Assembly (NCBI RefSeq): GCF_000515415.1
Contig: NZ_KI911783.1
Span: forward strand, 2,966,392 to 3,030,391
Source of the DNA: Bradyrhizobium sp. WSM1417
GTDB taxonomy: Bacteria; Pseudomonadota; Alphaproteobacteria; Rhizobiales; Xanthobacteraceae
DNA: 64,000 nucleotides
Direction: 5' to 3'
Made by a program: the position numbers and the translations under genes. Below are positions 8,699 through 17,262 of this stretch, in pieces. Below the pieces are notes generated by a model that ran no database searches, was not told the origin of the DNA, and saw only the letters and a program-made list of their open reading frames with translations. How positions within the stretch are numbered: position 1 is the first letter of the stretch; each line of letters opens with the position of its first letter.

Positions 8699-9064
8699 TC
8701 ACCGCCCCAACTGCTTCGGATCGTAATAGAACCGTTCTTCGATCAACTGATCGCCCCGCCACGTCTGCCATGCGATCTCGTCCAACGTTCGGATGATGCC
8801 TTCGGCATTGGTGAAGCTGAATTTCCAGCGCGTCGCGACATGATCGCCTTCGATCAGGCTCGGCCCGATGCGCACCGCCTTGACCTCCTTGAAGGCTGCC
8901 AGCACGCCGCGCTCCTTGGCCGCGAGCTTGTCGCGTCCGACCACGGGGTCGCCCTGGTTTTCGTGGGTAGCGGCGTCTGGCGTGTAGTAGTCGAGGATCG
9001 CTCCTACGAAATCCCCGTCCTCCAATCGTTTGGCGAAAGCTTCGACGACATCACGGCTCGGCAT
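8699..9064 (-). CDS. NTF2/SnoaL-like fold protein
   Basis: A 121-residue single-domain protein of the NTF2-like superfamily: an N-terminal helix (RDVVEAFAKRLEDGDFVGAI), DYYTPDAATHENQGDPVVGRD and the strands HVATRWKFSFTNAEG and QLIEERFYYDP match the SnoaL-like pattern of small polyketide cyclases and isomerases. No specific substrate can be named. The ATG at 9064 has GAGG six bases upstream; a GTG at 9076 would add four residues. It is divergent from the TetR gene at 9165 with a palindromic operator between them, so it is probably its target. Confidence 0.75.
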   Translation of the reverse strand: MPSRDVVEAFAKRLEDGDFVGAILDYYTPDAATHENQGDPVVGRDKLAAKERGVLAAFKEVKAVRIGPSLIEGDHVATRWKFSFTNAEGIIRTLDEIAWQTWRGDQLIEERFYYDPKQLGR

Positions 9065-9094
9065 GGCGCACCTCACGAGTAAAACCGACTATTG

Positions 9095-9112
9095 GTCGGT
9101 AAATACCGACCG
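9095..9112. promoter_or_regulatory. TetR-type operator in the divergent intergenic region
   Basis: GGTCGGTA-AA-TACCGACC is a perfect inverted repeat with 8-bp arms, followed by an overlapping GACCGACGGTC half-palindrome. It lies 31 bp from the NTF2-like start and 53 bp from the TetR start, the usual place for an autoregulated operator. Confidence 0.7.
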
Positions 9113-9164
9113 ACGGTCAAAAAGTCAACTGGCTGTCCTGGTCCATTTCGATTACAGCAGAGGC

Positions 9165-9755
9165 ATGGCGAAACAGGCGGAGCGGCGGGCTGCGACATCG
9201 GAGGCGATCCTGACGGGCGCGCGCCGCCTGTTCGGGACGCAAGGCTTTGCCGCGACGACGATGGACGAGATCGCCGAAGCCGCCCACGTCGCCAAGGGCG
9301 CGGTCTATCATCACTTCAAGACCAAGGAGGCGGTGTTCGAAGCGGTGTTCGACCAGATCTCGCGCGATCTCGTCGCCGAAATCGACAGCACGGCCCGTGC
9401 CGAGAAGGACGTGCTTGCCGCGATGGTCGCAGGCACCCAGCATTATTTCGCCGCGACCGCCAAGGGCCCGACCGGCCAGATCATCCTGCGCGATGGCCCG
9501 GCCGTGCTCGGCTGGGAGCGCTGGCGCGAGATCGACGCCAAACATTTCGGCGGCAAGCTGCCGCGTGCGATCGCGGCGGCGATGGAGGCCGGCCTCATCG
9601 CGCGGCAGCCGATCGAGCCGCTGGCCCGGCTGCTGCTCGGCGCCGTGACGGAGGCCGCGGTCGCCTGCGCCGGACGCGCCGATATCGCAAGGGCGGGTGC
9701 GGAATATGCCCGTGCGTTCAGGTCGCTGGTCGAGGCGCTGCGCGTCGCTGGATGA
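9165..9755 (+). CDS. TetR/AcrR family transcriptional regulator
   Basis: The N-terminal helix-turn-helix is clear: ILTGARRLFGTQGFAATTMD, then EIAEAAHVAKGAVYHHFKTK. The C-terminal ligand domain is family-typical but not assignable. The frame is open from 9030, but the ATG at 9165 (MAKQAERRAA) has AGCAGAGG just upstream and gives 196 residues; earlier codons would run through the operator. It is divergent from the NTF2-like gene and 53 bp upstream of a GMC oxidoreductase in the same direction, so it may control either or both. Confidence 0.85.
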   Translation: MAKQAERRAATSEAILTGARRLFGTQGFAATTMDEIAEAAHVAKGAVYHHFKTKEAVFEAVFDQISRDLVAEIDSTARAEKDVLAAMVAGTQHYFAATAKGPTGQIILRDGPAVLGWERWREIDAKHFGGKLPRAIAAAMEAGLIARQPIEPLARLLLGAVTEAAVACAGRADIARAGAEYARAFRSLVEALRVAG

Positions 9756-9808
9756 TCGTGCTAAGTGATGATTGGAAACGCCCACACCAACAAAAAGAAC
9801 AGTAGCGC

Positions 9809-11434
9809 ATGAACGCAACTTCTTCCCTGACGCCCTCCGACCCTGAATTCGACTACGTCATCGTCGGTGCCGGCTCTGCGGGCTGCGTGCTCGCCAACCG
9901 GCTGTCGGCGAACGGCAAGCACAGCGTGCTGCTGCTCGAGGCAGGCCCGAAGGATTCCAACATCTGGATCCACGTGCCGCTCGGCTATGGCAAGCTGTTC
10001 AAGGAAAAGACCGTCAACTGGATGTACCAGACCGAGCCGGAGCCCGAGCTGAAGGGCCGTCAGGTGTTCCAGCCGCGCGGCAAGACGCTGGGCGGATCGA
10101 GCTCGATCAACGGCCTGCTCTATGTCCGCGGCCAGCACGAGGATTACGACAGATGGCGTCAGCGCGGCAACGCCGGCTGGGGCTATGACGACGTGCTGCC
10201 CTATTTCAAGAAGGCCGAGAACCAGTCGCGCGGTGCCGATCAATATCACGGCAGCGGCGGCCCGCTGCCGGTGTCCAACATGGTGGTGACCGATCCGTTG
10301 TCGAAGGCGTTCATCGATGCCGCGGTCGAGAGCGGTCTGCCCTACAATCCCGATTTCAACGGCGCCACGCAGGAAGGCGTCGGCCTGTTCCAGACCACGA
10401 CGCGCAACGGCCGCCGCGCCTCGACGGCGGTGGCCTATCTCGGCCCCGCAAAGGCCCGCGGCAATCTCAAGATCGAGACTGGCGCGCTCGGCCAGCGCGT
10501 GCTGTTCGAGGGGCGCCGCGCGGTCGGCGTCGAATACCGTCAGGGCGCCACGCTGCGCCGCGCCCGTGCGCGCAAGGAGATCGTGCTGTCGAGCGGCGCC
10601 TACAACTCGCCGCAGCTGCTCCAGCTCTCCGGCGTCGGGCCCGGCGACCTCCTGCGCAAGCACGGCATCGATGTCGTGCTGGACGCGCCGGGTGTCGGGC
10701 ACGATCTCCAGGACCACATGCAGGTCCGTATCGTGATGCGCTGCTCGCAAAAGATCACGCTGAACGACACCGTCAATCACCCGCTCCGACGCACCATGGC
10801 CGGCGCGCGCTATGCGCTGTTCCGCAAAGGCTGGCTGACGATCGCCGCTGGCACGGCGGGCGCCTTCTTCAAGACCAGTCCGCGGCTGGCCTCGCCGGAC
10901 ATCCAGGTCCATTTCCTGCCGTTCTCGACCGACAAGATGGGCGAGAAGCTTCATGGTTTCTCCGGCTTCACGGCGTCGGTATGCCAGCTCCGTCCCGAAA
11001 GCCGCGGGTCCTTGCGCATCAAGAGCGCCGACCCGACGGTGCCGCCGGAGATCCGCATCAACTACATGTCGACCGAGACCGACCGCACCACCAACGTGGA
11101 AGGTTTGAAGATCCTGCGCAAGATATTGCATGCACCGGCGCTGAAGCCGTTCGTGGTCGACGAGTACGATCCCGGAGCGAAGGTCGCCACGGATGCCGAG
11201 CTGTTGGATTATTGCCGTGAGCGAGGCAGCACCATCTACCATCCGACCTCGACCTGTCGTATGGGCAATGATGCACTCGCGGTGGTCGATCAGCGGCTGA
11301 AGGTGAGGGGGCTCGAAGGCCTTCGTGTGGTCGACGGCTCGATCATGCCCGATCTCGTATCGGGGAACACCAACGCGCCGATCATCATGATCGCCGAAAA
11401 GGCCTCCGACATGATATTGGAGGATGCGCGGTAA
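9809..11434 (+). CDS. GMC-family FAD-dependent alcohol/choline dehydrogenase-like oxidoreductase
   Basis: Oxidises an alcohol with FAD. The FAD-binding motif DYVIVGAGSAGCVLANRL is at the N-terminus. GMC signature 1 (RGKTLGGSSSINGLLYVRG) and signature 2 (SSGAYNSPQLLQLSGVGP) are complete. The active-site His is in YHPTSTCRMG, and the C-terminal NTNAPIIMIAEKASDMI holds the catalytic Asn. Length 541 residues. Choline dehydrogenase BetA is the closest well-known relative, but no betaine genes are nearby and related enzymes oxidise many alcohols, so I leave the substrate open. Confidence 0.85.
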   Translation: MNATSSLTPSDPEFDYVIVGAGSAGCVLANRLSANGKHSVLLLEAGPKDSNIWIHVPLGYGKLFKEKTVNWMYQTEPEPELKGRQVFQPRGKTLGGSSSINGLLYVRGQHEDYDRWRQRGNAGWGYDDVLPYFKKAENQSRGADQYHGSGGPLPVSNMVVTDPLSKAFIDAAVESGLPYNPDFNGATQEGVGLFQTTTRNGRRASTAVAYLGPAKARGNLKIETGALGQRVLFEGRRAVGVEYRQGATLRRARARKEIVLSSGAYNSPQLLQLSGVGPGDLLRKHGIDVVLDAPGVGHDLQDHMQVRIVMRCSQKITLNDTVNHPLRRTMAGARYALFRKGWLTIAAGTAGAFFKTSPRLASPDIQVHFLPFSTDKMGEKLHGFSGFTASVCQLRPESRGSLRIKSADPTVPPEIRINYMSTETDRTTNVEGLKILRKILHAPALKPFVVDEYDPGAKVATDAELLDYCRERGSTIYHPTSTCRMGNDALAVVDQRLKVRGLEGLRVVDGSIMPDLVSGNTNAPIIMIAEKASDMILEDAR

Positions 11435-11459
11435 ACTCGCGTTTTGAGGGGATTTGGGC

Positions 11460-12440
11460 TTGGCTACGCGATTCAAGATCGGCACACGCAAGAGCGCGAT
11501 GGCGCTGGCACAGACGGAAGAGATCGCGCGCCGCCTGACCGCCGCCATGCCCGATCTCGACGTCGAGATCGTCAAGTTCGACACCACGGGCGATCTCGAC
11601 CAGACCAGCAAGCTGCTGCCCCATGGCGGCAAGGGCGGTGCCTTCGTGGCGCAGATCCGCGCCGCCGTGCTGTCGGGCGAGCTCCAGGCGGCGATGCATT
11701 CGCTGAAGGACATGCCCGGCAACGAAGACACGCCCGGCCTCGTGATCGGCGCCACGCTGTCGCGCGATCCTCCCAACGACGCGCTGGTGCTGTGCAACGG
11801 CGTGACGCTGGAGGCGCTGCGTCAATCGCGTGGCAAGGGTTTCAAGATCGGCACCAACGCCGTCCGCCGCGCCGCCTATGCGCGGCGATTGTTTCCCGAC
11901 GTCGAGATCATCCACTTCCGCGGCGCCGCGGACACGCGCGTGCGAAAACTCGACAATGGCGAGAAGCAGCGCCTGCCGGAGGGTGACGCGGTGGGGCCTG
12001 CGGATGCGCTCATCATGGCGCGATCCGGCCTCGACCGCGTCGGCCTTTCACAGCGCATCGCCTACGAGTTTACCGCTGCCGAGATGCTGCCGGCAGCGGG
12101 GCAGGGCATCGTCGCGGTCGAATGCGCGGCACAGGACTGGCAGACGCGTCGCATCCTCGCATCGATCGACGATCCCGCTGCCCACGCCTCTGCCGATGCA
12201 GAGCGCGAAGTGCTGTGGGTGCTGAACGGCCATTGCAATTCGCCGGTGGCGGGCTTTTCGACCATTGCGGGCGATCAGATGTCGCTCACCGCGTCCGTGC
12301 TCGATCTCTCCGGCAACACCATCATCGAAGCCTTGCGTTCGGGCCCCGCCGATCGTCCCCGCGAACTCGGGCGTGCGGTAGGACTGGATCTGCTGGCCAA
12401 GGGCGCCGCCGAGATCATCGAGCGCAGCCGGCCGCGCTAG
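11460..12440 (+). CDS. hemC: Porphobilinogen deaminase (hydroxymethylbilane synthase)
   Basis: Joins four porphobilinogen units into hydroxymethylbilane for tetrapyrrole synthesis. The N-terminal IGTRKSAMALAQ, the MHSLKDMPG loop and DTRVRKLDNGE are family hallmarks. Cys259 in LNGHCNSPVAG is the attachment point of the dipyrromethane cofactor. The start is a TTG: the codon at 11460 sits nine bases after GAGGGG, better than the TTG at 11454, which is too close. It converges on hemE, another step of the same pathway, about 200 bp away. Confidence 0.93.
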   Translation: MATRFKIGTRKSAMALAQTEEIARRLTAAMPDLDVEIVKFDTTGDLDQTSKLLPHGGKGGAFVAQIRAAVLSGELQAAMHSLKDMPGNEDTPGLVIGATLSRDPPNDALVLCNGVTLEALRQSRGKGFKIGTNAVRRAAYARRLFPDVEIIHFRGAADTRVRKLDNGEKQRLPEGDAVGPADALIMARSGLDRVGLSQRIAYEFTAAEMLPAAGQGIVAVECAAQDWQTRRILASIDDPAAHASADAEREVLWVLNGHCNSPVAGFSTIAGDQMSLTASVLDLSGNTIIEALRSGPADRPRELGRAVGLDLLAKGAAEIIERSRPR

Positions 12441-12643
12441 GTCGGCCGCGAGGCGGGCATCGGTGCGATGATGGCATCATGCGCCTGTTTTGCCCGACGG
12501 GTCAAATGTTGGCGCGACCTGATGTGATGACGGCGCACCTGATTTCCGTCCGCCCTAAGTCATTGATCGGGCGTGGCCTTTCTACTGTGCATGGGGTTGT
12601 TTTCGCGCTTTTTTGTTTTCCCGCTCCCCAGGCGCAAAATAAA
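12441..12643. other. Convergent intergenic region between hemC and hemE
   Basis: Holds a 13-bp palindrome ATGATGGCATCAT (12468-12480) and a T-rich stretch (around 12597-12625). No convincing terminator stem with a U-tract and no coding frame were found. Confidence 0.5.
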
Positions 12644-13678
12644 TCAGCCCCGCACCCGCTTCAGCATCTGCTCGACATGGGCGATCGGTGTCTCAGGCTG
12701 GATGCCGTGGCCGAGATTGAAGATGAAACGCCCTTGCGCGAAATTCGCCAGCGTGTTGTCGACCGCGTGGTCGAGCGCGGCACCGCCTGTGATCAGCACC
12801 AGAGGATCGAGATTGCCCTGAACCGCGACCTTGCTCTGCACGCGCTCGCGGATGAAGGCCGGCTCCGCGGTCCAGTCGATGCTGACGGCGTTGACGCCGG
12901 TCGCCTCGACGAACCCGGGCAGTTGCGCACCGGCACCGCGCGGAAAGCCGATGATCTTCGCATCCGGCACCTTGGCGCGCACGCCTTCGACGATGCGCCG
13001 GGTCGGCTCGACCGACCAGCGCGCGAACTCGGCGGGTGGCAGCACGCCGGCCCAGGTGTCGAAGATCTGCAAGGCGTTGGCGCCGGCCGCAAGCTGCGCC
13101 AGCAGATATTCGATCGAGTTCTCGACCAGCACGTCGATGATCTCGGCGAACGCTTCCGGATGCCGGTAGGCCATCATCCGCGCCGGCGCCTGGTCGGGCG
13201 TGCCCTGGCCGGCGACCATGTAGGTCGCCACCGTCCATGGCGCGCCGCAGAAGCCGATCAGCGCGATCTTGGGATCGAGCGCGCCGCGCACGATTTTGAG
13301 GGCCTCGAACACCGGTGCGAGCTTGCCGAAATCAGCGTGCTTCGCCAGCGTCGCGACCTTGGCGGGATCATCCAGCGGTTCGAGCCGCGGACCTTCGCCG
13401 ACCTCGAAGCGCACGGAACGTCCGAGCGCATAGGGGATCACCAGGATGTCGGAAAAGATGATCGCCGCATCGAAGCCGAACCTCCGGATCGGTTGCAGCG
13501 TCACCTCGGCGGCAAGCTCCGGGTTGAAGCAGAGATCGAGAAAGCCGCCGGCCTTGGCGCGCACCTCGCGATATTCCGGCAAGTAACGGCCGGCCTGCCG
13601 CATCATCCAGACCGGTGGAATGACCTGCCGCTGGCCGGAGAGGACGTCGATGAAGGGCTTTGTCGCAGACTGGGGCAC
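12644..13678 (-). CDS. hemE: Uroporphyrinogen decarboxylase
   Basis: Decarboxylates the four acetate side chains of uroporphyrinogen III to give coproporphyrinogen III. The N-terminal signature [20 protein letters not shown] carries the substrate-binding arginines. [12 protein letters not shown] holds the catalytic Asp, and [13 protein letters not shown] is the second family block. Length 344 residues. The start is a GTG at 13678 with AGGA seven bases upstream. It faces hemC and is divergent from the small gene at 13789. Confidence 0.94.
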   Translation of the reverse strand: MPQSATKPFIDVLSGQRQVIPPVWMMRQAGRYLPEYREVRAKAGGFLDLCFNPELAAEVTLQPIRRFGFDAAIIFSDILVIPYALGRSVRFEVGEGPRLEPLDDPAKVATLAKHADFGKLAPVFEALKIVRGALDPKIALIGFCGAPWTVATYMVAGQGTPDQAPARMMAYRHPEAFAEIIDVLVENSIEYLLAQLAAGANALQIFDTWAGVLPPAEFARWSVEPTRRIVEGVRAKVPDAKIIGFPRGAGAQLPGFVEATGVNAVSIDWTAEPAFIRERVQSKVAVQGNLDPLVLITGGAALDHAVDNTLANFAQGRFIFNLGHGIQPETPIAHVEQMLKRVRG

Positions 13679-13728
13679 GAATGGTCCTGAAGATGGTTAC
13701 GGCTCCTGATACACCGCCGCGGCCCTGA

Positions 13729-14004
<276 letters not shown>

Positions 14005-14175
14005 CGGCGGGTGCGCGGGATTCCGATAGGTTTGCTAATGCCTTGTTAGCGATGCGCTGAGTCCGGCGTCCGTACGACTACGGGAAACCGGGGACATCGT
14101 TGCATATTTCTCCCGGCGTTTCAGGGTTCACTAACAGAAGCAGCAGAGTTTCCGATCTTCGGAGAATTCTGCCGC

Positions 14176-16080
14176 ATGAGTGCTGTGACCCAAAGAGCCG
14201 GATGGAGCCGCCTGCCGCTGCGGGCGGCCGCGTTTGTTGCGCTGACCTGCGTGGCCATCCTCGGCGTCAGCGGCTGGCGGGAATGGGCGGCCCGCGATGC
14301 GGTGCTCAAGGGCGCCGAGGCCGAGATGGCGAATGTTGCGCGCTCGCTGACCCAGCATGCCGAGGACAGCCTCGATCTGCTGGATTCTGGCGTCGTCGGC
14401 GTTGTCAGCCGGCTGGAGATGGACGGCACCGAGCCGGCCACGATCGCCAAGCTCACAACTCTGCTGGAGGCGCGAAAGAAGGCGATAGAGCGCATCCACA
14501 GCCTCGCCATCATCGACGACCACGGCAACTGGTTGACCTCGCCCGGCACGATCGGCTCGACGCTCAACGACGACGCGTTTTTTCGCTATCACCAGCTCTC
14601 GCCGAAACGGGAGCCACATGTCGGCCGTCCCGTGAAGAGCCTGCTCGACGGCGAGTGGGTCGTCACCCTGTCGCGCCGCTTTAACAAGCTCGACGGCAGT
14701 TTCGGTGGCGTGGTGCTCGCGACCATCAGCTCGGGATACCTCTCGCATTTTTACGAACAGTTCGAGATCGGGCGCAACAGCTCGGTGGCGTTGACACACG
14801 GCGACGGCCTGATCATCGCGCGCTACCCGAGCAACGAGAAGTTTATCGGCCGCAGCGTTGCCAATACGCCGCTGTTCCGCGACGCCGCCCTGCAGCGGCC
14901 GGGCGGAGTCTATCATTTCAAGTCGCCGCTCGACGGCGCCGAACGCGTCAGCTTCTTCAAGCGCTCTGGCCGTTATCCGCTGGTCCTGCTTGCTACCGTC
15001 GACAAGGACGAGCTGCTGGCACCCTGGCGCTCTGCGGCGATCTCTCGCATGCTCTACGCGCTTGCGCTGGTCATGCTGATCGCGATCATCGGTGCTGTGC
15101 TGGTGCGGCAGTTGCAGCGGGGCCAGAGCATGGCGGCCGCGCTGGTCGAGAAGGAAGCGCATTTCCGACTGCTTGCCGAAGGTTCCAGTGACATGGTGAC
15201 GCGTATCGGGCTCGACGAGCGGCTGCGCTATGTCTCGCCGTCGTCGATCCGCGTCGTCGGCTGGCGCGCCAATCAGCTGATCGGTACCCTCGCGCTCGCC
15301 GGCGTTCACGCGGACGACCGGCCGCAGGTCCAGGCTCTCGTCGATGCCATGAAGCTCGGCGAAAAGGAGGAGGTGCGCGTCACCTATCGCAACGCGCACC
15401 GGCAGAATTCCGAAGTCTGGCTCGAATCGACCATGCGGGTGACCCGCAAGGAGAATGGCAGCGTCGACGGCGTGGTCGCGATCTCGCGAGATATCACCGA
15501 GCAGAAGAAGCTCGAGACCAGGCTCGAAACGCTCGCGATCGAGGACAGCCTCACCGGGCTTGCCAATCGCCGCCGCTTCGATGAACGACTGAAGGAGGAG
15601 TGGGCGCGTGCCTATCGCGAGCGCTCCATCCTCTCTTTGCTGATGATCGACGTCGACCACTTCAAGTCTTACAACGACGAATACGGCCATCCCGCGGGCG
15701 ATGCCTGCCTCCGGCAGGTGGCCCAGATCATCGCTGCCGAGGCGCAGCGTCCCGGCGATCTGGCGGCGCGTTACGGCGGCGAGGAGTTCGCCATGCTGCT
15801 GCCGAACACCGACGCTGCGGGCTGCGCCCTGATCGGCGACCGGATTCGACGGGCGATCCGCGATGCGGGCCTCGTCCACACCAGCAACCATGCGGCTGGC
15901 TGTGTCACCGCTTCGCTCGGCGGTGCTGCCTGCCGGCCGGCGCTGGAGCGCACGGCCGGCGTGGTCTCGCTGATCGAGGCCGCCGACCAGGCGCTCTATG
16001 CCGCCAAGGAGGCCGGGCGCAACCGGCTGATGATGTCGGGCGAGGTGAGCAACCTCCTGCTCAAGGCGTCCGGTCAGTAA
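14176..16080 (+). CDS. Membrane dCache-PAS-GGEEF diguanylate cyclase
   Basis: Makes cyclic-di-GMP in response to an external signal. Transmembrane segments near residues 16-33 and 294-313 enclose a periplasmic region of about 260 residues resembling a double Cache sensor (FFRYHQLSPKREPHVGRPVK, IARYPSNEKFIGRSV). A PAS domain follows (FRLLAEGSSDMVTRIGLDER to VVAISRDITEQKK), then the cyclase domain with GGEEF at 534-538. The inhibitory I-site RPGD at 525-528 is intact, unlike in the GGDEF-EAL protein at 6388. There is no EAL domain, so it should be a dedicated cyclase. 634 residues, apparently monocistronic. Confidence 0.88.
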   Translation: MSAVTQRAGWSRLPLRAAAFVALTCVAILGVSGWREWAARDAVLKGAEAEMANVARSLTQHAEDSLDLLDSGVVGVVSRLEMDGTEPATIAKLTTLLEARKKAIERIHSLAIIDDHGNWLTSPGTIGSTLNDDAFFRYHQLSPKREPHVGRPVKSLLDGEWVVTLSRRFNKLDGSFGGVVLATISSGYLSHFYEQFEIGRNSSVALTHGDGLIIARYPSNEKFIGRSVANTPLFRDAALQRPGGVYHFKSPLDGAERVSFFKRSGRYPLVLLATVDKDELLAPWRSAAISRMLYALALVMLIAIIGAVLVRQLQRGQSMAAALVEKEAHFRLLAEGSSDMVTRIGLDERLRYVSPSSIRVVGWRANQLIGTLALAGVHADDRPQVQALVDAMKLGEKEEVRVTYRNAHRQNSEVWLESTMRVTRKENGSVDGVVAISRDITEQKKLETRLETLAIEDSLTGLANRRRFDERLKEEWARAYRERSILSLLMIDVDHFKSYNDEYGHPAGDACLRQVAQIIAAEAQRPGDLAARYGGEEFAMLLPNTDAAGCALIGDRIRRAIRDAGLVHTSNHAAGCVTASLGGAACRPALERTAGVVSLIEAADQALYAAKEAGRNRLMMSGEVSNLLLKASGQ

Positions 16081-16086
16081 TCCCGC

Positions 16087-16302
16087 TCAATAATGCGGCG
16101 GACGCTCATTGGCGGCTCCCGGCGCATTCGCCTCGGCCTCCTGCAGCCGCTCGCCGAGCTCTGCGATCCTCCGCGTCAGTGCGTCGATCTGCTTCCACTG
16201 CGCGGTGATGGTCTGGTTCAGCGTCTCGATCGCGTCGTCCTGATAGGCGAGGCGGGTCTCCAGCGTGTCGATGCGCTCGCCGAGCGTCTTGATCTCATTC
16301 AT
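16087..16302 (-). CDS. slyX: SlyX-like coiled-coil protein
   Basis: A 71-residue protein that is almost entirely a heptad coiled coil (LGERIDTLETRLAYQDDAIE, then a second QIDALTRRIAELGERL run) and ends in the PPHY signature of SlyX. Function in the family is unknown. Its ATG overlaps the end of the upstream trhO gene by eight bases, so the two are probably translated together. The frame is open much further upstream, but that part is the out-of-frame shadow of trhO. Confidence 0.85.
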   Translation of the reverse strand: MNEIKTLGERIDTLETRLAYQDDAIETLNQTITAQWKQIDALTRRIAELGERLQEAEANAPGAANERPPHY

Positions 16303-17077
16303 CACGTGCCGCGTCCTTATTCCGTTCGCGCAATCCAAATTCTTGCAATCGCAGTTGTTGCAAACCATGGCCGAGCGCGACACGCTCGTCGAACACGAAG
16401 CATTCGCCGCGCCAGCGGCTCTCGGCCTCCGGCACCTCTTCCAGATATTTGAGAATGCCGCCCTTGAGGTGATAGACCTCGGCAAAGCCGCGCGCGAGCA
16501 GGTGCGCGCTCGCCTTCTCGCAGCGGATGCCGCCGGTGCAGAACATCGCGATCTTGCGGTGTTTGGCGGGATCGAGCTGCTCGGCCGCAAAATCTTTGAA
16601 TTGGCCAAAGCTCCTGATGCCGGGGTCGAGCGCGCCGTCGAACGTCCCCATCGCCACCTCGAAGGCGTTCCGGGTGTCGAGCACCAGCGTGTCGGACGCC
16701 GCGATCAGCGCGTTCCATTCGCTCGCGTCGACATAGGTGCCGACCTGCCGCGTCGGATCGGCGGCTTCGTCGCCGAGCGTGACGATCTCCTTCTTCAGCC
16801 GCACCTTGAGCCGGCCGAATGGCATCGTCTCGGCGGTCGAGAACTTCAGTTCGAGATTGTTCAACCTGCCGCCGAACATGTCGCCGTTCGCGAGCTCATG
16901 GGTGAGCGCGTCGATCGCCTCGCCCGGGCCCGCGACCGTGCCGTTGATGCCCTCCTGCGCGAGCAGCACGCTGCCCTTCAGCGCCAGGCCGGCGCAGAAC
17001 GCGCGCAACGGCTCGCGCAACTCGCGGTAATCCGGGAGGGCGGCGAATTGGTAGAAGGCGGCGACCTTGTAAATCAT
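16295..17077 (-). CDS. trhO: tRNA uridine-34 hydroxylase, rhodanese-fold (TrhO/YceA)
   Basis: Hydroxylates uridine 34 of certain tRNAs to give 5-hydroxyuridine. The N-terminal ferredoxin-like domain has KGSVLLAQEGINGTVAGP, and the rhodanese domain has the active-site loop MFCTGGIRCEKAS, both diagnostic of this family. Length 260 residues. The start is MIYKVAAFYQF. It overlaps slyX downstream by eight bases. There is no sign of a truncated catalytic loop. Confidence 0.9.
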   Translation of the reverse strand: MIYKVAAFYQFAALPDYRELREPLRAFCAGLALKGSVLLAQEGINGTVAGPGEAIDALTHELANGDMFGGRLNNLELKFSTAETMPFGRLKVRLKKEIVTLGDEAADPTRQVGTYVDASEWNALIAASDTLVLDTRNAFEVAMGTFDGALDPGIRSFGQFKDFAAEQLDPAKHRKIAMFCTGGIRCEKASAHLLARGFAEVYHLKGGILKYLEEVPEAESRWRGECFVFDERVALGHGLQQLRLQEFGLRERNKDAARDE

Positions 17078-17262
17078 GGCGCCCGTTTAGCAGGCGGAGC
17101 CAGCCCGGAAAACCCGCAACGAGCAGCTCTATTCCCAACGGATGGCAGCCATTTCCCTGGCATGCCAGCATTGCCCCAGCGGGCCGGAATGTGTCATGTA
17201 GGCCCGGCTTTTTCCGAAACGACACGCCATCCGCACCAGACGCCAACGAGAGCAAGAATTCG

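Noticed and set aside
9761..11797. 678-codon minus-strand frame across the GMC oxidoreductase and hemC
   Set aside because: Spans two clearly coding plus-strand genes and has shadow-type composition.
12468..12480. ATGATGGCATCAT palindrome between hemC and hemE
   Set aside because: Short and located between convergent genes where no promoter is expected; not enough to call a site.
12122..13690. 522-codon plus-strand frame running from hemC through hemE
   Set aside because: Overlaps hemC out of frame and lies antisense to hemE; no domain.
14131..15891. 586-codon minus-strand frame opposite the diguanylate cyclase
   Set aside because: No recognisable domain; antisense of a gene with intact PAS and GGEEF motifs.
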